DNA from: Nannochloropsis oceanica
Lineage: Eukaryota; Sar; Eustigmatophyceae; Eustigmatales; Monodopsidaceae
Assembly (NCBI GenBank): GCA_004519485.1
Contig: CP038113.1
Location: forward strand, 330,501 to 394,500
Length of the DNA: 64,000 bases
Direction of reading: 5' to 3'
A program made the position numbers and the translations under genes. The notes under the pieces are model-generated. The model made no database searches, was not told the DNA's origin, and saw only the letters and a list, made by a program, of their open reading frames with translations. This document shows positions 55,437 to 64,000 of the stretch, one piece after another (the first letter of the stretch is position 1; each line of letters opens with the position of its first letter).

Positions 55437-56366
55437 ATGCCGACTCACATCCTCGCTGCTGCCGGGCCCCGCAACATGGCCTTGGGATTCTTCCTTCTGG
55501 CCTCGTTCACTTCGACGGCCTGTGCGTTCGCCGCTCCTCGTACTCTCTACGATTTTTCGCTCAAGGATGCCACGGGCACGACGCAGAGCCTCGCCGCCTA
55601 CAAAGACAAGCCTGTCACGCTGATGTAAGTCTCAAGTCGCTGGTCGGGCCCTTGGGTTTGGTATTGGAAGGTGCCACTTGTCACCTTCACACCCGCGTCT
55701 CTCCCTTTCTCTTTCATCCGAAAAAACTTCAGCGTGAACGTGGCATCTCGTTGCGGATATACCGACAGTAATTACAAGCAGCTCCAAACTCTTTATGAAA
55801 AGTACCAGAAGGATGGCTTGCAGATCTTTGCCATGCCCACCAACGAATTTGGAGGACAGGAGCCGGGCTCTGATGCTGACATCATCAAGTTCACAAAGGA
55901 CAAATACGCCGTTACGTTTCCCGTGTTTAGCAAGCTCAAGGTGAATGGTGGTGATGCTTCAGAGATCTACCGCTGGCTTAAGTCTGAAACGAAGGACCCG
56001 CCTGCTGAAACCAATAAAGATATCCGGTGGAATTTTACCAAGGTTCGTTTATTGCACCACTTTTGTTGTGCCTGCGTCTGAGTCAGTTTTTTAGCTTGGT
56101 AATTACGCGACGCCATCCCTTTCCTGAGAATAAGCTGTGGTCTAGAGTCAATGTGATGGATATCTGGTTTTTGTCCTTTCCAAGGTTAAACCCCATGGTA
56201 GAAAAATGCTGATTGGAGCACTTTCACGTACCTTCTCACACTCACATGACAGTTTTTGCTCGTTAACGGCATGCCCTACAAGCGTTTTGCCCACGATAAG
56301 GCCCCGAAGGATTTTGAATCTGACATCGTAACCGCTTTGCGCGCAGCTGCGAATAAGGAGCTATAA
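55437..56366 (+). CDS. GPX: Glutathione peroxidase (Cys type), plastid-targeted
   Basis: Thiol peroxidase of the GPX4/plant GPX family. Exons 55437-55624, 55733-56042 and 56253-56366; 203 residues. A second ATG at 55475 would also leave the leader intact. The leader FFLLASFTSTACAFAAPRTL contains a hydrophobic core and ACAFAAP, matching the heterokont plastid import motif with cleavage before Phe. The catalytic tetrad is Cys70 (NVASRCGYT), Gln105 (EFGGQEPG), Trp162 and Asn163 (RWNFTKF). TGT/TGC coding at Cys70 shows it is not a selenocysteine enzyme. The usual second (resolving) cysteine of plant GPX, in the VCTRFKAEFP segment, is replaced here by KFTKDKYAVTFPVF, and the predicted mature part has no other Cys. 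It probably removes lipid or H2O2 peroxides in or around the plastid. Confidence 0.93.
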
Positions 56367-57811
56367 GAGAGCATTAGTACGTGAGAGAACGGAGAGGTGT
56401 AGACCTCTAGTGGCGCGCAGGAAGCGAGACCGAGTGACTGAAAGTCTCTCTCCTCGATGGCGGTGGAAAAAGAAACAGACGTGACATGATTGAAAGCAAC
56501 TTAGTCAACAGTAAACTTGTTTCTCATTCATTTCCTTGTTTCTTATTTCCCTATTTCGCTTCGCTTTCGAATTGATGATTGCCAACAAGAGTGAAATTGG
56601 ATTGGGATGTGAATAGTGAGTGGGGGAGACCTGCATAAGTCCTCAATAGGATTAACAAAAGGGTAAACAACTAAACACATAAGTGAAATTTAAGATTCTT
56701 CAAGTCCTTGTTCGGTGCGATGGGATAAGAGAATCAGTGTCCACAACTGGTGAGCGAATTCTGCCTCTCCCTTTTCTTCTTCGTCGTCTTCTTCTTCGTA
56801 ATGTTCCTCTTTTTCCGTACTCGTCTTTTTCGTATTTTCCGATGTCTTGATCTTCTTGTTCTGCTTCTCGTTGTTGTTACTCTTGTCATCCTCATCGTCA
56901 TAGTCATTTCAAATATCTTGCTTGCCCTCTATCGGTCGCCCGTCCTCCTGTTCCTCACCGAGCCCACTCTCATCTCTTCCTTGTTCTGTGTAGATCTTCG
57001 CCATCCCAGCGTTCCTTTCCATTCTTGCGTCTTTGCAGTTCTACTCACAAATCTTTGCTGTTCGTCTCTTTCTCTTCTCTTCTCTTCAATCAACTCAAGG
57101 CGCCTACCGTGAAAGAAGAAATTGAAATTTTCCTCTTCTTTCTTCTCTCACACGTATCTGAGTGTTTTTTAACTTGCGGCTTTTTTTTCAATATTATTTG
57201 AATAGTAAATTGAAATTATTTGGAAGGGTAAATGGATGGGGGATCATAAAAAGCGTTGCATGGAGAAATGAGTAAAAGTGCAATGCCTTCCCCGTACTTG
57301 CTGCTTGAACTGGTCGCCATCGCGGGATCTTGCTCTTCTCGCTTCTGCCTTTTTCCTCCCACCCGGCTACAGCCGACATTTTCTCCTCCTGGGGTTGGTC
57401 TCTTCCTCAAGTAACCCCCCCTTCTTCTCTCTCTTCTCTTTCTATTTCTCTCTCATTCATTATGATCCTTCCTTCCGAATGCACAAACCTAACACAAGAG
57501 AACAGGGGAAAAGAGTTCGACCCCAACCCACTAGCTTACGTAAGCACGCATGCACACACGTACGCTTCCTCAAAAAGAGCCACGCATATTTATATTTATA
57601 TAACATATGTAAAGGTCAATTGTTAAAGGAAATGGATTGAAATGTTGTCTATGTTCATGCTGCTGCTGCTGCTGCTATTGCAAGCAATGCGCGTCTTCCG
57701 GGTATGTAAAAACAAAAAGCGCAACGATCGAGACAATCGCTGCTGATGACTCACTGCACACCTCTGAATATCCCTCCCTCTCTTCCTCCCTTCCTCCCTT
57801 GCCTCCGTCCT
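56367..57811. other. Convergent 3' region, GPx / CCT gene
   Basis: About 1.45 kb between converging genes. 56750-57120 is strongly pyrimidine-rich on the plus strand, so the minus strand reads as Glu/Lys-rich open frames; no splice pattern or homology supports a gene there. A CTGCTG run lies near 57659. Confidence 0.4.
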
Positions 57812-60089
57812 TTACAGCCCCTCCAGTGGCGCCAGCAAGTCTTCCAGGTCCTCCATCCCCGCGGCCACCTCGCTCCCGTCCTCGACCTCCTCGAGATCTA
57901 CCTCCTCCTTCCGCATTACCATCCCACTTCCTCCCCCACCCCCACTGCTACTGCTCGGCAACATCGTATGCCGAAACACTGCTCCCTCCCTCCCCCCCCC
58001 CATCCCCGGCATCAAACTGCTTGCCGACATGTCCCCCACTCCTCCCCCTCCTCCCCCTGCTCCCCCCGCAGACACCGGCGCCGCGTCCATCGCCCCCTCC
58101 TTGCTCGTCAACGTATTTACCTCGATCAAAATAGCCTCATCCTCCTTCTTCACAAACCGGCCCTTCACACGCACCCGGGAATCCGCAAAATTTTTCCTCA
58201 CATCGTACTTCACCTTTCGATCCCAAATGCGATTCTTCTTCTTGTCCCAGAATTTCTCGAGGCGCATCCGACGGGACTCGGGCGAGTAAGCCCCAATATA
58301 GTGCTTGTTCACGTCCCGTTCGGAGGCTTGGGAAAGAGAGGGAGAAGGACTGGCACGCGGGACGGGCATGAGGAGGGAGGCCGCCCCATTGCCGCCACCG
58401 CTGGACGCGGTCGTGGAGGAGGAGGAGGAGGAGGAGGAGGAGGAGGAGGAGGAGGAGATGCCTGCAGCGTTTGAAAGGGTTGGGCTCATCTTACCACCAT
58501 TGCTGCTGTTGGTGTTGCTGTTGATGCCCTTGACAGCGCCTGCACCGTGCGATTTGTTGGCGAGCGCGGCACCAACCGTGGCTGCCACGTTGGCAACCGA
58601 AGCAGCAGCAGCGGCAGCAGCGGCAGTTGTCTTCTTCTGTCCCTTCGTTTGTGACGGTTGGGATTGGCGAGGGATGGCGAGGCCTTGAATACCTGCCGGG
58701 CCTGAGGCAGACGAGGAGGGTGGGATAGAGGAAGGGGACGAGGACGAGGAGGGCGAGCCTGATGGCGGCTTAGTCTTGATCGACAACGCTAGCCCAGGCC
58801 CCTTCACTACCTTCCCCTTCCCTCCCAGCCCTCCTCCCACACCCTTCCTTCCTCCCTGCTGCAGGGGCACATCCTCCTTGACTGTCACAAAATATGTGCC
58901 CGAACCTCCCCCCCCTGTCCCGCCATCCAATCCAAACGGCGAGAAGCCCAAGCCCGACAAGGACCCCCCGTGTCCTGGGCTCATGCTCCTTCCCCCCATC
59001 CCTCCTCCAACCCCTCCGCCCACCAACAGGTTCAGATCATCCACCAAACTCCCTGCACCCACCCCGTGATCGCCCGCGATGAACGACGCCATGTCATCCA
59101 TATCAAACTGATAATTTTCCGCCTCCCCCCCACCATGCCCTCCCTCCCTCCCTCCCCCTCCCGCTCCTCCTACTCCTCCAGTCCCCGCAGCACCACCAGC
59201 CACTCCTCCCCCTCCCCCTCCCAAGCCACTGGTAAGGTGCAGAAAGTTCATGTCCAAGTCGTCCATCAACAAGTCAAGGTCTAAGCCAGGCTGTCCCTCC
59301 AATGCCCCAGATTTCAACAACGCGTGCAGCTCGGTCGAGTCGCCTTCCACCGAAAATTTGTCCAAGGCAGAGAGTAAGTGTTCGTCGCCGGACATGATCA
59401 AATTCTTGAGTGCACCTTTCTGCATTCGATCAATGATGCCCTTGTCCTCCAGCTCCGAGGCGCTGCGTAGACGGCCGGAGATGGAGCCAGATCGGATGCG
59501 CTGGAGGGGGAGATGGAGAGGGGGGGGGAGGGAGGGAGGGCAGGAGAGACAGAGGGGTTTAGAAAATGTGCGAGGTGGCAGAAATATCTCTTTGGTAAGA
59601 TGTGTGTGCTGGCACTTGATAGACTTGGAAGATGCTAGGCATGAAAATTTCGTGATGCTCGAGAGCTTTTAACGTATGAGACCGGATACGATATTTCCAC
59701 ACACCGCACAGGACCCATGGGATCCCTGAAATCCATGAAAAGAGGCACGTTTTTCCAACCCAGAATTGGCACTCAAACTGTCACTCTTTCTTCCTCTGTC
59801 ATTCCCGCTTACGCACACGACAAATAAGACAGAATGTTGTGCATCGTACACCGGCGGTACCTCTGGCGCATCACACCCCGCCGTCACTGAATCCCCTCCA
59901 ATTCCTCCCCTCCCTTCCTTCCCCCCTCCCTTCCTCGCTTACCTTGTGCATGTGCGAAGTCTCGTAACTGGAGGGCGTAAACTGGGGTGGGGAATGACTC
60001 AAGCCCAGGAATTCTCCATCGAGGAGGTCTTGCCCAGAGCCTCCTCCTATCTTGCTTCTGTTTTGATTAGACATGGCCACCGTCGACAT
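57812..60089 (-). CDS. CCT-domain protein (CONSTANS/TOC1-type regulator)
   Basis: Probable nuclear transcription regulator. Exons 59943-60089 and 57812-59500 joined by a 442-base GT-AG intron give 611 residues; a second in-frame ATG five codons downstream (60072-60074) is an alternative. The spliced N-terminal part reads RIRSGSISGRLRSASELED and KGIIDRMQKGALKNLIMSGDE, a conserved element before the low-complexity part. The CCT domain lies near 58150-58320: SPESRRMRLEKFWDKKKNR, then IWDRKVKYDVRKNFADSRVR and VKGRFVKK, with the basic residues of the DNA/partner-contacting helices intact. Between the two are Gly-, Ser- and Ala-rich stretches, including a poly-Ser run on a GGA repeat. No B-box or response-regulator domain is seen. 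CCT proteins of this sort in algae are linked to light, clock and metabolic control; the role here is unknown. Confidence 0.85.
58415..58457 (-). repeat. GGA/TCC run coding poly-Ser
   Basis: GGA units on the plus strand encode serines in the minus-strand CCT protein. Confidence 0.85.
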
Positions 60090-61056
60090 TTCCAGCAAGA
60101 AAGTTCTGGGAGGCGCAGGTCGTACGTGGTACCCCAAGCAGATTTTGCCGTGGCTGCGATTGCTGGTGGAAACCGGTGGTATCTTCGACTTACGAGGGCA
60201 GCGGCGTCCTCCTCGTTTTACTGATAGTCTCGCTCGTCGCTCGGGATTTGCTCCTTCCTCCCTCTTTTCCTCCTCGAATGCGAGGCGCTGAGGCTACAAG
60301 GCAGTACCTAGGAAAGGCTTGCGGTTGAGAAACAGGATGGAAAGAGGGAAGTGAGAAACGCGACTTGGCAGGACCAAGTGAACGAGACCGTGCGGGTTGA
60401 GGTCTTCCAAGCGAAAATAATGACGCATACGGAAGAAGGAGCAGCACATCGCTTTGCTCTCGATGTGAAGACTGCTGTGTAAACATTGCGATTGCCCAGT
60501 GATTTGATGGACCCTTCGTATGTTTCCAAGCCAAAAGGCCAACTTACTTAAAGCTACGTTCTTTCTTTACTGCCGTCCCACACCTTTGTTGGACATCAGT
60601 AAGAAAAGTAAAGATGACACACCGCTCTCCAGGTCTGGGCGCCCCTCCAATCCTATTTCACTGAGGCGTCACGAGGAGAGAAGTCAGTCTCTCGCTGTTG
60701 GACTCTGCTGTTTTTTGTGCTGCACGTCGCCAATCCGCGCCTTCTGGTCCAGAGTAGAAGTATTTCCTCTCTCCCACTAAATAGATTTAAAAAATGCGCA
60801 TCACGCGCTTTGTAATGCTTCAAGGCCGACAGACCACACTCAGCCAAGATTAGATCAAGATACTTTCTCTCACGCCATTTCTGGGGAAATTTAAGCGCGA
60901 CCGGCCCACTCATTACTACAGAACATTGCGCTTTTGCACATGCCGTTGGACTCGAATGAAAGCGCAAGAATGCCAAAGCCTGGTAGTGCTAGCCTAGCTG
61001 ATTGTTTGTTTATTGCCGGAGGACCTTGCTTTTTTGCCACCAAGTTTCCCGCGAAA
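60090..61056. other. Spacer between the CCT gene and an orphan reading frame
   Basis: A 967-base spacer with no recognisable gene. A minus-strand frame of 114 codons (60190-60534) has no family resemblance. Confidence 0.4.
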
Positions 61057-61431
61057 TGGACGCCACCAACGTTCCAGCAGGTACCGCCTCCGAAACGGAA
61101 CCCCATGTACCTGCTCCGATCGTTCCCGACGACCGGAGCATTGTCGTGACGGTGGTGAGTGAAAAGACCACGTGATTTTATCATGGCTTGTTGCGGCCGC
61201 CTTTTACTCATCAGATGCCCACCGCGACGTATGTTCCCTCTACCGTCCACGGGAAAGGCGAAGCCGCGGAGCTCCTGCTGAAAAAGGTCATGGGCGTGGT
61301 TCGATTGGACGATACCCATCTCACGGACAGTCAAATTTTGCGAGTGGTGCGACATGTCGTCTATGAAATGGTTGACCCACGTGGCTCTTCAAGGCCTCTT
61401 TATCATCGATCCCAAAGTCATTTTGAGTCAG
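61057..61431 (+). other. Orphan two-exon reading frame of unknown function, running into a peroxiredoxin piece
   Basis: A possible coding start: exon 61057-61153 gives MDATNVPAGTASETEP and ends DDRSIVVTV at a GTGAGT donor, and a second exon after CTCATCAG at about 61214 starts MPTATYVPSTVHGKGE with AAELLLKKVMGVVRLDD, TDSQILRVVRHVV. The phases agree. I recognise no family. From about 61381 the same DNA reads as a peroxiredoxin in a different frame, so this gene, if real, is either short or truncated by a junction. Confidence 0.4.
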
Positions 61432-61795
61432 GTATTTGGGTACCCTCCCTCCCTCCCTCCCTCCCTCCCTCTCTTTCCTCCCTCCCTCCCTCCCTTCCCT
61501 TAGGTCATCATCAACGACCTTCCCATCGGGCAAGACGTTGACGAAACGCCTCGCCTCGTCCAAGCCATTGACTTAGTGGACAAGCACGGCTAGGTAAGCC
61601 CTCCCTCCCCCTCTCCCTCCTTCCCTCCCTCTCTCTCCGCTCCTTTTACTCACCCCATCCGCTTATCTCTCTCTCTCTCCTTTTCTCCCTCCCTCCCTCT
61701 CTCCCTCCCTCCCTCCCTCAGTGTGCCCTACTGGTTGGAAGCCTGGCAAGCGCACCATGAAGGCCGACTCCATCGAGAGCTTGGAGTATTTTCAG
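61381..61795 (+). pseudogene. 3' fragment of a 2-Cys peroxiredoxin
   Basis: Three exon-like pieces, 61381-61431, 61504-61593 and 61722-61795, keep the C-terminal third of typical 2-Cys peroxiredoxins with splice signals between them: LQGLFIIDPKVILSQ, then VIINDLPIGQDVDETPRLVQ and DLVDKHG, then VCPTGWKPGKRTMKAD with SIESLEYF. The resolving-Cys motif VCPxGWKPG is present, but the peroxidatic-Cys half (FTFVCPTE) is absent upstream. The middle exon ends in a TAG where functional genes read Glu, right at the donor. It looks like a broken gene copy, possibly from duplication or rearrangement of a complete host gene elsewhere. Confidence 0.8.
61443..61500 (+). repeat. CCCTCC tract in an intron of the peroxiredoxin fragment
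   Basis: TCCC/CTCC units, nearly unbroken, form the pyrimidine tract before an acceptor at 61503. Similar tracts precede acceptors at about 61680-61721. Confidence 0.85.
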
Positions 61796-62403
61796 GTAAT
61801 TCCCTACCTCCCTCTTTCCCTCCCTCCCTCCGCCCCTCCCTCCCCTCCCTGTAAATTAGATTGACAGGAATGTGCCTAGGTAAAGGATGGAGGGGGGGAG
61901 GAAGGGAGGGAGGGAGAGAGGGAACGAAGTGAATTGCTATGAACAGTGGAGTCGAAAGCAGCTTGGAGTGCGATCAGATAATGGAGGGAGGGAGGTAAGT
62001 GAAAGGGTACTTGCCCATTGTTTTTCTTGTTTTCTTTTCTTCATTTTGACGTTGCATGCGGTGGCTGACGAATTGGACTGGACCGAGGCGCGGCGAAGAA
62101 ATCAAAGATGTTACGTGCTCATGAGAGGGGGGGTGGGAATCGAATATGGGAGGGAGGGATGGAGGGAGGGAGGGATGGATGGTACGGACAGTGAGTAGAC
62201 GAGCGATGGAAATAGGGAGAATCGGCTGTGGCAAGGATGACGGGGAAGGGAAGGAGGAAGACGAGGGGAGGGGAGGGGAGGGAGTGAAGGGTGAAGGGGA
62301 GAGAGGGCCTGCCTTCTGTTGAAGATAGTCGATCACGTCCGATGAAGAAGAGACCAGGGCAAGCAGATACTTTTTTGCCTTGTTGTCATGATACATCTGA
62401 TAT

Positions 62404-62442
62404 GATATGGTATACCATACTAGATAGTATGGTATACATATC
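62404..62442. repeat. Inverted repeat (hairpin)
   Basis: Arms of 17 and 16 bases (GATATGGTATACCATAC and its complement lacking one base) around a 6-base loop. No flanking target duplication or terminal structure of a transposon was recognised. Confidence 0.85.
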
Positions 62443-62743
62443 TTAAAAACAAGGGCATGTAGACACCAATTTGCCGTATAATCATAATTTCTGATCCAAT
62501 ATGTATGACTCCTCTTCATCATCTTCCTCTACTACAACTTCTTCGCCATCCTTCTCCTCCTCTTCCTCCTCCCTCTCTTCCTCTTCCTCCTCCTTCGTCT
62601 AGTCCTCCTCCTCTTCATCCCTCCCCTGTTACTCCTTTCGCCTCCGTAGCAATTGCTTGGAGGATCCTTTGCCACAGCCGCTCTCCTCTAGACGTCACTG
62701 ACCTCGCTGACAATCTCTGCTGAGGATCTTGCATATGAGCGTG

Positions 62744-62787
62744 GCTGCTGGTGCTGCTGGTGCTGCTGGTGCTGCTGGTGCTGCTGG
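62744..62787 (+). repeat. GTGCTGCTG minisatellite
   Basis: Four to five copies of the 9-base unit GTGCTGCTG. Confidence 0.85.
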
Positions 62788-62902
62788 AACGGATAGGGCT
62801 TGCGCGGCCCGCAATACGTGACACTTGTGGTCGTACCGATAGTCAAGGCCACGGCACTGCTGCTGCCGCTGCTGCTGCTGCTGTTACTGCCGAGCAGGAG
62901 CA

Positions 62903-62941
62903 GGAGGAGGAGGAGGAGGAGGAGGAGGAGGAGGAGGAGGT
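62903..62941 (+). repeat. GGA trinucleotide run
   Basis: About thirteen GGA units in the spacer before nicastrin. Confidence 0.85.
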
Positions 62942-63172
62942 TGTGCTACTGCTACTGATGCTTTTGTGGCTCGATCCCCTGGCACGCTTTGGTGCTGGCT
63001 TGGTGAGTTTCAATTTATTGCTCATGCATGCAAAAGCTCATGACGCCCATCCCCGTACACAATAGGGGGAGAAACGACAGGAGGTCCACGTAAGCAAAGG
63101 AACTGCCAAAAGCGTTCCACCCTTACCTTGCCGCCCGCCTTGCTCTTCACCGGCGCTCGCCAAGTCTGCTTC

Positions 63173-64000
63173 ATGCCTCTTTCCGGTGCAGCCTTCGTCC
63201 TTCTCCTGCTGTGGCCTCTTGGCGGTCAAGCGGGATACGATGGAGCACATTTAGGAACTAGCTTGCTCAAGGATGTGGCACATGCCCCCTGCGTCCGCCT
63301 TTTCTCTTCGAAAGGCACGACGGGCTGCCGCACGCCTCACCATGACGGCACTACGGCTCCCCTCTACCATCTCGCTGGGTTTGGCGCGGCCGACCAACAA
63401 GCGTTTCTACGACTCGAGGAAGGGGTCGCGGTGGTTATGTCGGCCAATATGCTTAACGCCACGGTGCTTGATTTCTTGGCCACCTACGCTTGGACTCAAG
63501 GAGTTATTGTCCTCGATGAAGAAAGCACCACTATTCCCTCTCCCGACGTCCTAACGCCCCAAGGACAAGGCACACCGAGCGTTGCCTTCACCATAGGGCC
63601 GACGCATGTATGGAACCCGGCGGGAAGCGGGTTAACGATGCAAAAATATGACTTTCCCGTGGTGCTCGCCACGGCGGCCGACGAAGGCAACGGCGCCGCG
63701 CAGGTCAAGGCATGGGCGCAGCACAACGGCGGCTTGGGCAGGCACGGTCCTTACCCAAGATACACGGCCGTGTTCAATTTCTACTTTGGCCCTACTTCAT
63801 CTTCACTCTCAGACCCCCTGACGTCTGCGGATTGCCTGGGGTGGAAAGACGTAGAAGGCAACCTAGTCCCTCAGTGCCTCCCAATGGGGGGTCAATCAGT
63901 ATGGGCCAGTCTCGATGGCCGCACAGGCCTACAAAGCAAGCCCACCATTCTCCTCACAGCCGCCATGGATGGGATCTCTCTTTTCCATGACAAGACGCCC
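63173..64000 (+). CDS. NCSTN: Nicastrin (gamma-secretase subunit), 5' part, cut by window end
   Basis: Type I membrane glycoprotein that gates substrates into gamma-secretase. One frame is open from the ATG at 63173 to the last base, giving 276 residues with no stop. The start is a signal peptide, MPLSGAAFVLLLLWPLGGQA. The luminal part follows nicastrin: APCVRLFSSKGTTGC (animal CVRLLNATHQIGC), a VVMSAN-type strand, VWNPAGSGLTMQKYDFPVVL (animal [20 protein letters not shown]), SVWASLDGRTG and the start of the aminopeptidase-like core, ILLTAAMDGISLFHDKTP (animal VVAATRLDSRSFFWNVAPG). Family length is about 700 residues, so the rest of the core and the membrane span lie beyond the window. Presenilin, PEN-2 and APH-1 are not in this window. 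Confidence 0.88.
   Translation, partial: MPLSGAAFVLLLLWPLGGQAGYDGAHLGTSLLKDVAHAPCVRLFSSKGTTGCRTPHHDGTTAPLYHLAGFGAADQQAFLRLEEGVAVVMSANMLNATVLDFLATYAWTQGVIVLDEESTTIPSPDVLTPQGQGTPSVAFTIGPTHVWNPAGSGLTMQKYDFPVVLATAADEGNGAAQVKAWAQHNGGLGRHGPYPRYTAVFNFYFGPTSSSLSDPLTSADCLGWKDVEGNLVPQCLPMGGQSVWASLDGRTGLQSKPTILLTAAMDGISLFHDKTP

Larger units (their letters stand above)
61796..63172. other. Spacer upstream of nicastrin, with repeats and a possible minus-strand gene
   Basis: About 1.38 kb of GGGAGG-rich tracts, an inverted repeat (62404-62442), a GTGCTGCTG run (62744-62787) and a GGA run (62903-62941). On the minus strand a plausible N-terminus MSNKLKLTKPAPKRARGSS (from 63025) and a plausible acidic end DGEEVVVEEDDEEESYIL (to about 62482) are visible, but no single frame or splice model joins them. 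Confidence 0.4.

Noticed and set aside
56750-57112. Hydrophobic plus-strand frame and acidic minus-strand frame
   Set aside because: Both follow from a pyrimidine-rich strand; no splice sites or homology support either.
57637-57720. Plus-strand leucine-rich start near 57652 with a GTATGT donor
   Set aside because: It arises from a CTG repeat, and no continuation exists before the opposite-strand CCT gene.
62404-62442. Inverted repeat as a miniature transposon
   Set aside because: The arms are adjacent, not terminal to an element, and no target-site duplication or second copy was seen in the window.
1-64000. Virus-derived elements, retroelements, CRISPR arrays
   Set aside because: No reverse transcriptase, integrase, capsid, transposase or regularly spaced repeat array was recognised on either strand.

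Overview
The window reads as nuclear DNA of a photosynthetic stramenopile alga, most like a eustigmatophyte of the Nannochloropsis/Microchloropsis type. That placement is an inference from protein content and was not tested. Supporting signs are a chlorophyll a/c-type light-harvesting protein and a glutathione peroxidase that both start with a signal peptide running into an (A/S)-x-A-F-x-A-P-like motif, as used for import into a secondary plastid; short GT-AG introns with CCCTCC-rich pyrimidine tracts; and compact spacing with many trinucleotide repeats inside coding regions. I see no prokaryotic operons, no CRISPR arrays, no rRNA or convincing tRNA genes, and no recognisable transposon or virus-derived element.

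Layout. 0-10 kb: 3'-truncated ribosomal protein L14 (-), Lines-like protein (+), phosphopantothenate-cysteine ligase (-), cytochrome c oxidase subunit 6B (+), PWWP-PHD chromatin protein (-). 11-25 kb: RecD2-type helicase with a plastid-like leader (+), acyl-CoA delta-9 desaturase (-), Sfi1-like centrin-binding protein (-), endonuclease III/NTH1 (-), glutaryl-CoA dehydrogenase (+). 25-30.4 kb: a direct tandem duplication of about 2.0-2.3 kb, each copy carrying a secreted Ala-Pro-Thr-repeat protein. 30.8-40 kb: POB1/LRB-like BTB protein (-), ORC6 (+), LHC protein (+), DSS1/SEM1 (-). 40-54 kb: bromodomain-NET protein (+), REXO-type RNA exonuclease (-), threonyl-tRNA synthetase (+), OSCA/TMEM63-like membrane protein (-). 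55-64 kb: plastid-type glutathione peroxidase (+), CCT-domain regulator (-), an orphan reading frame running into a broken 3' piece of a 2-Cys peroxiredoxin (+), and the 5' part of nicastrin (+), cut by the window end.

Several genes were assembled here from separate exons: RPL14, COX6B, NTH1, ORC6, LHC, DSS1, the bromodomain protein, the REXO nuclease, ThrRS, the OSCA-like protein, GPx and the CCT protein. Start codons were corrected where the longest open frame begins with a non-ATG codon. The genes are functionally mixed housekeeping, chromatin, plastid and membrane genes rather than one pathway. Neighbouring genes change strand at 17 of 23 junctions, so most intergenic gaps are either shared divergent promoters or shared 3' regions. 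The most unusual items are the plastid-type RecD2 helicase, the APT-repeat gene pair with partly swapped promoters, a frame change on an 11-base G run in the PWWP-PHD gene, a GPx whose mature part has a single cysteine, and the truncated peroxiredoxin fragment.
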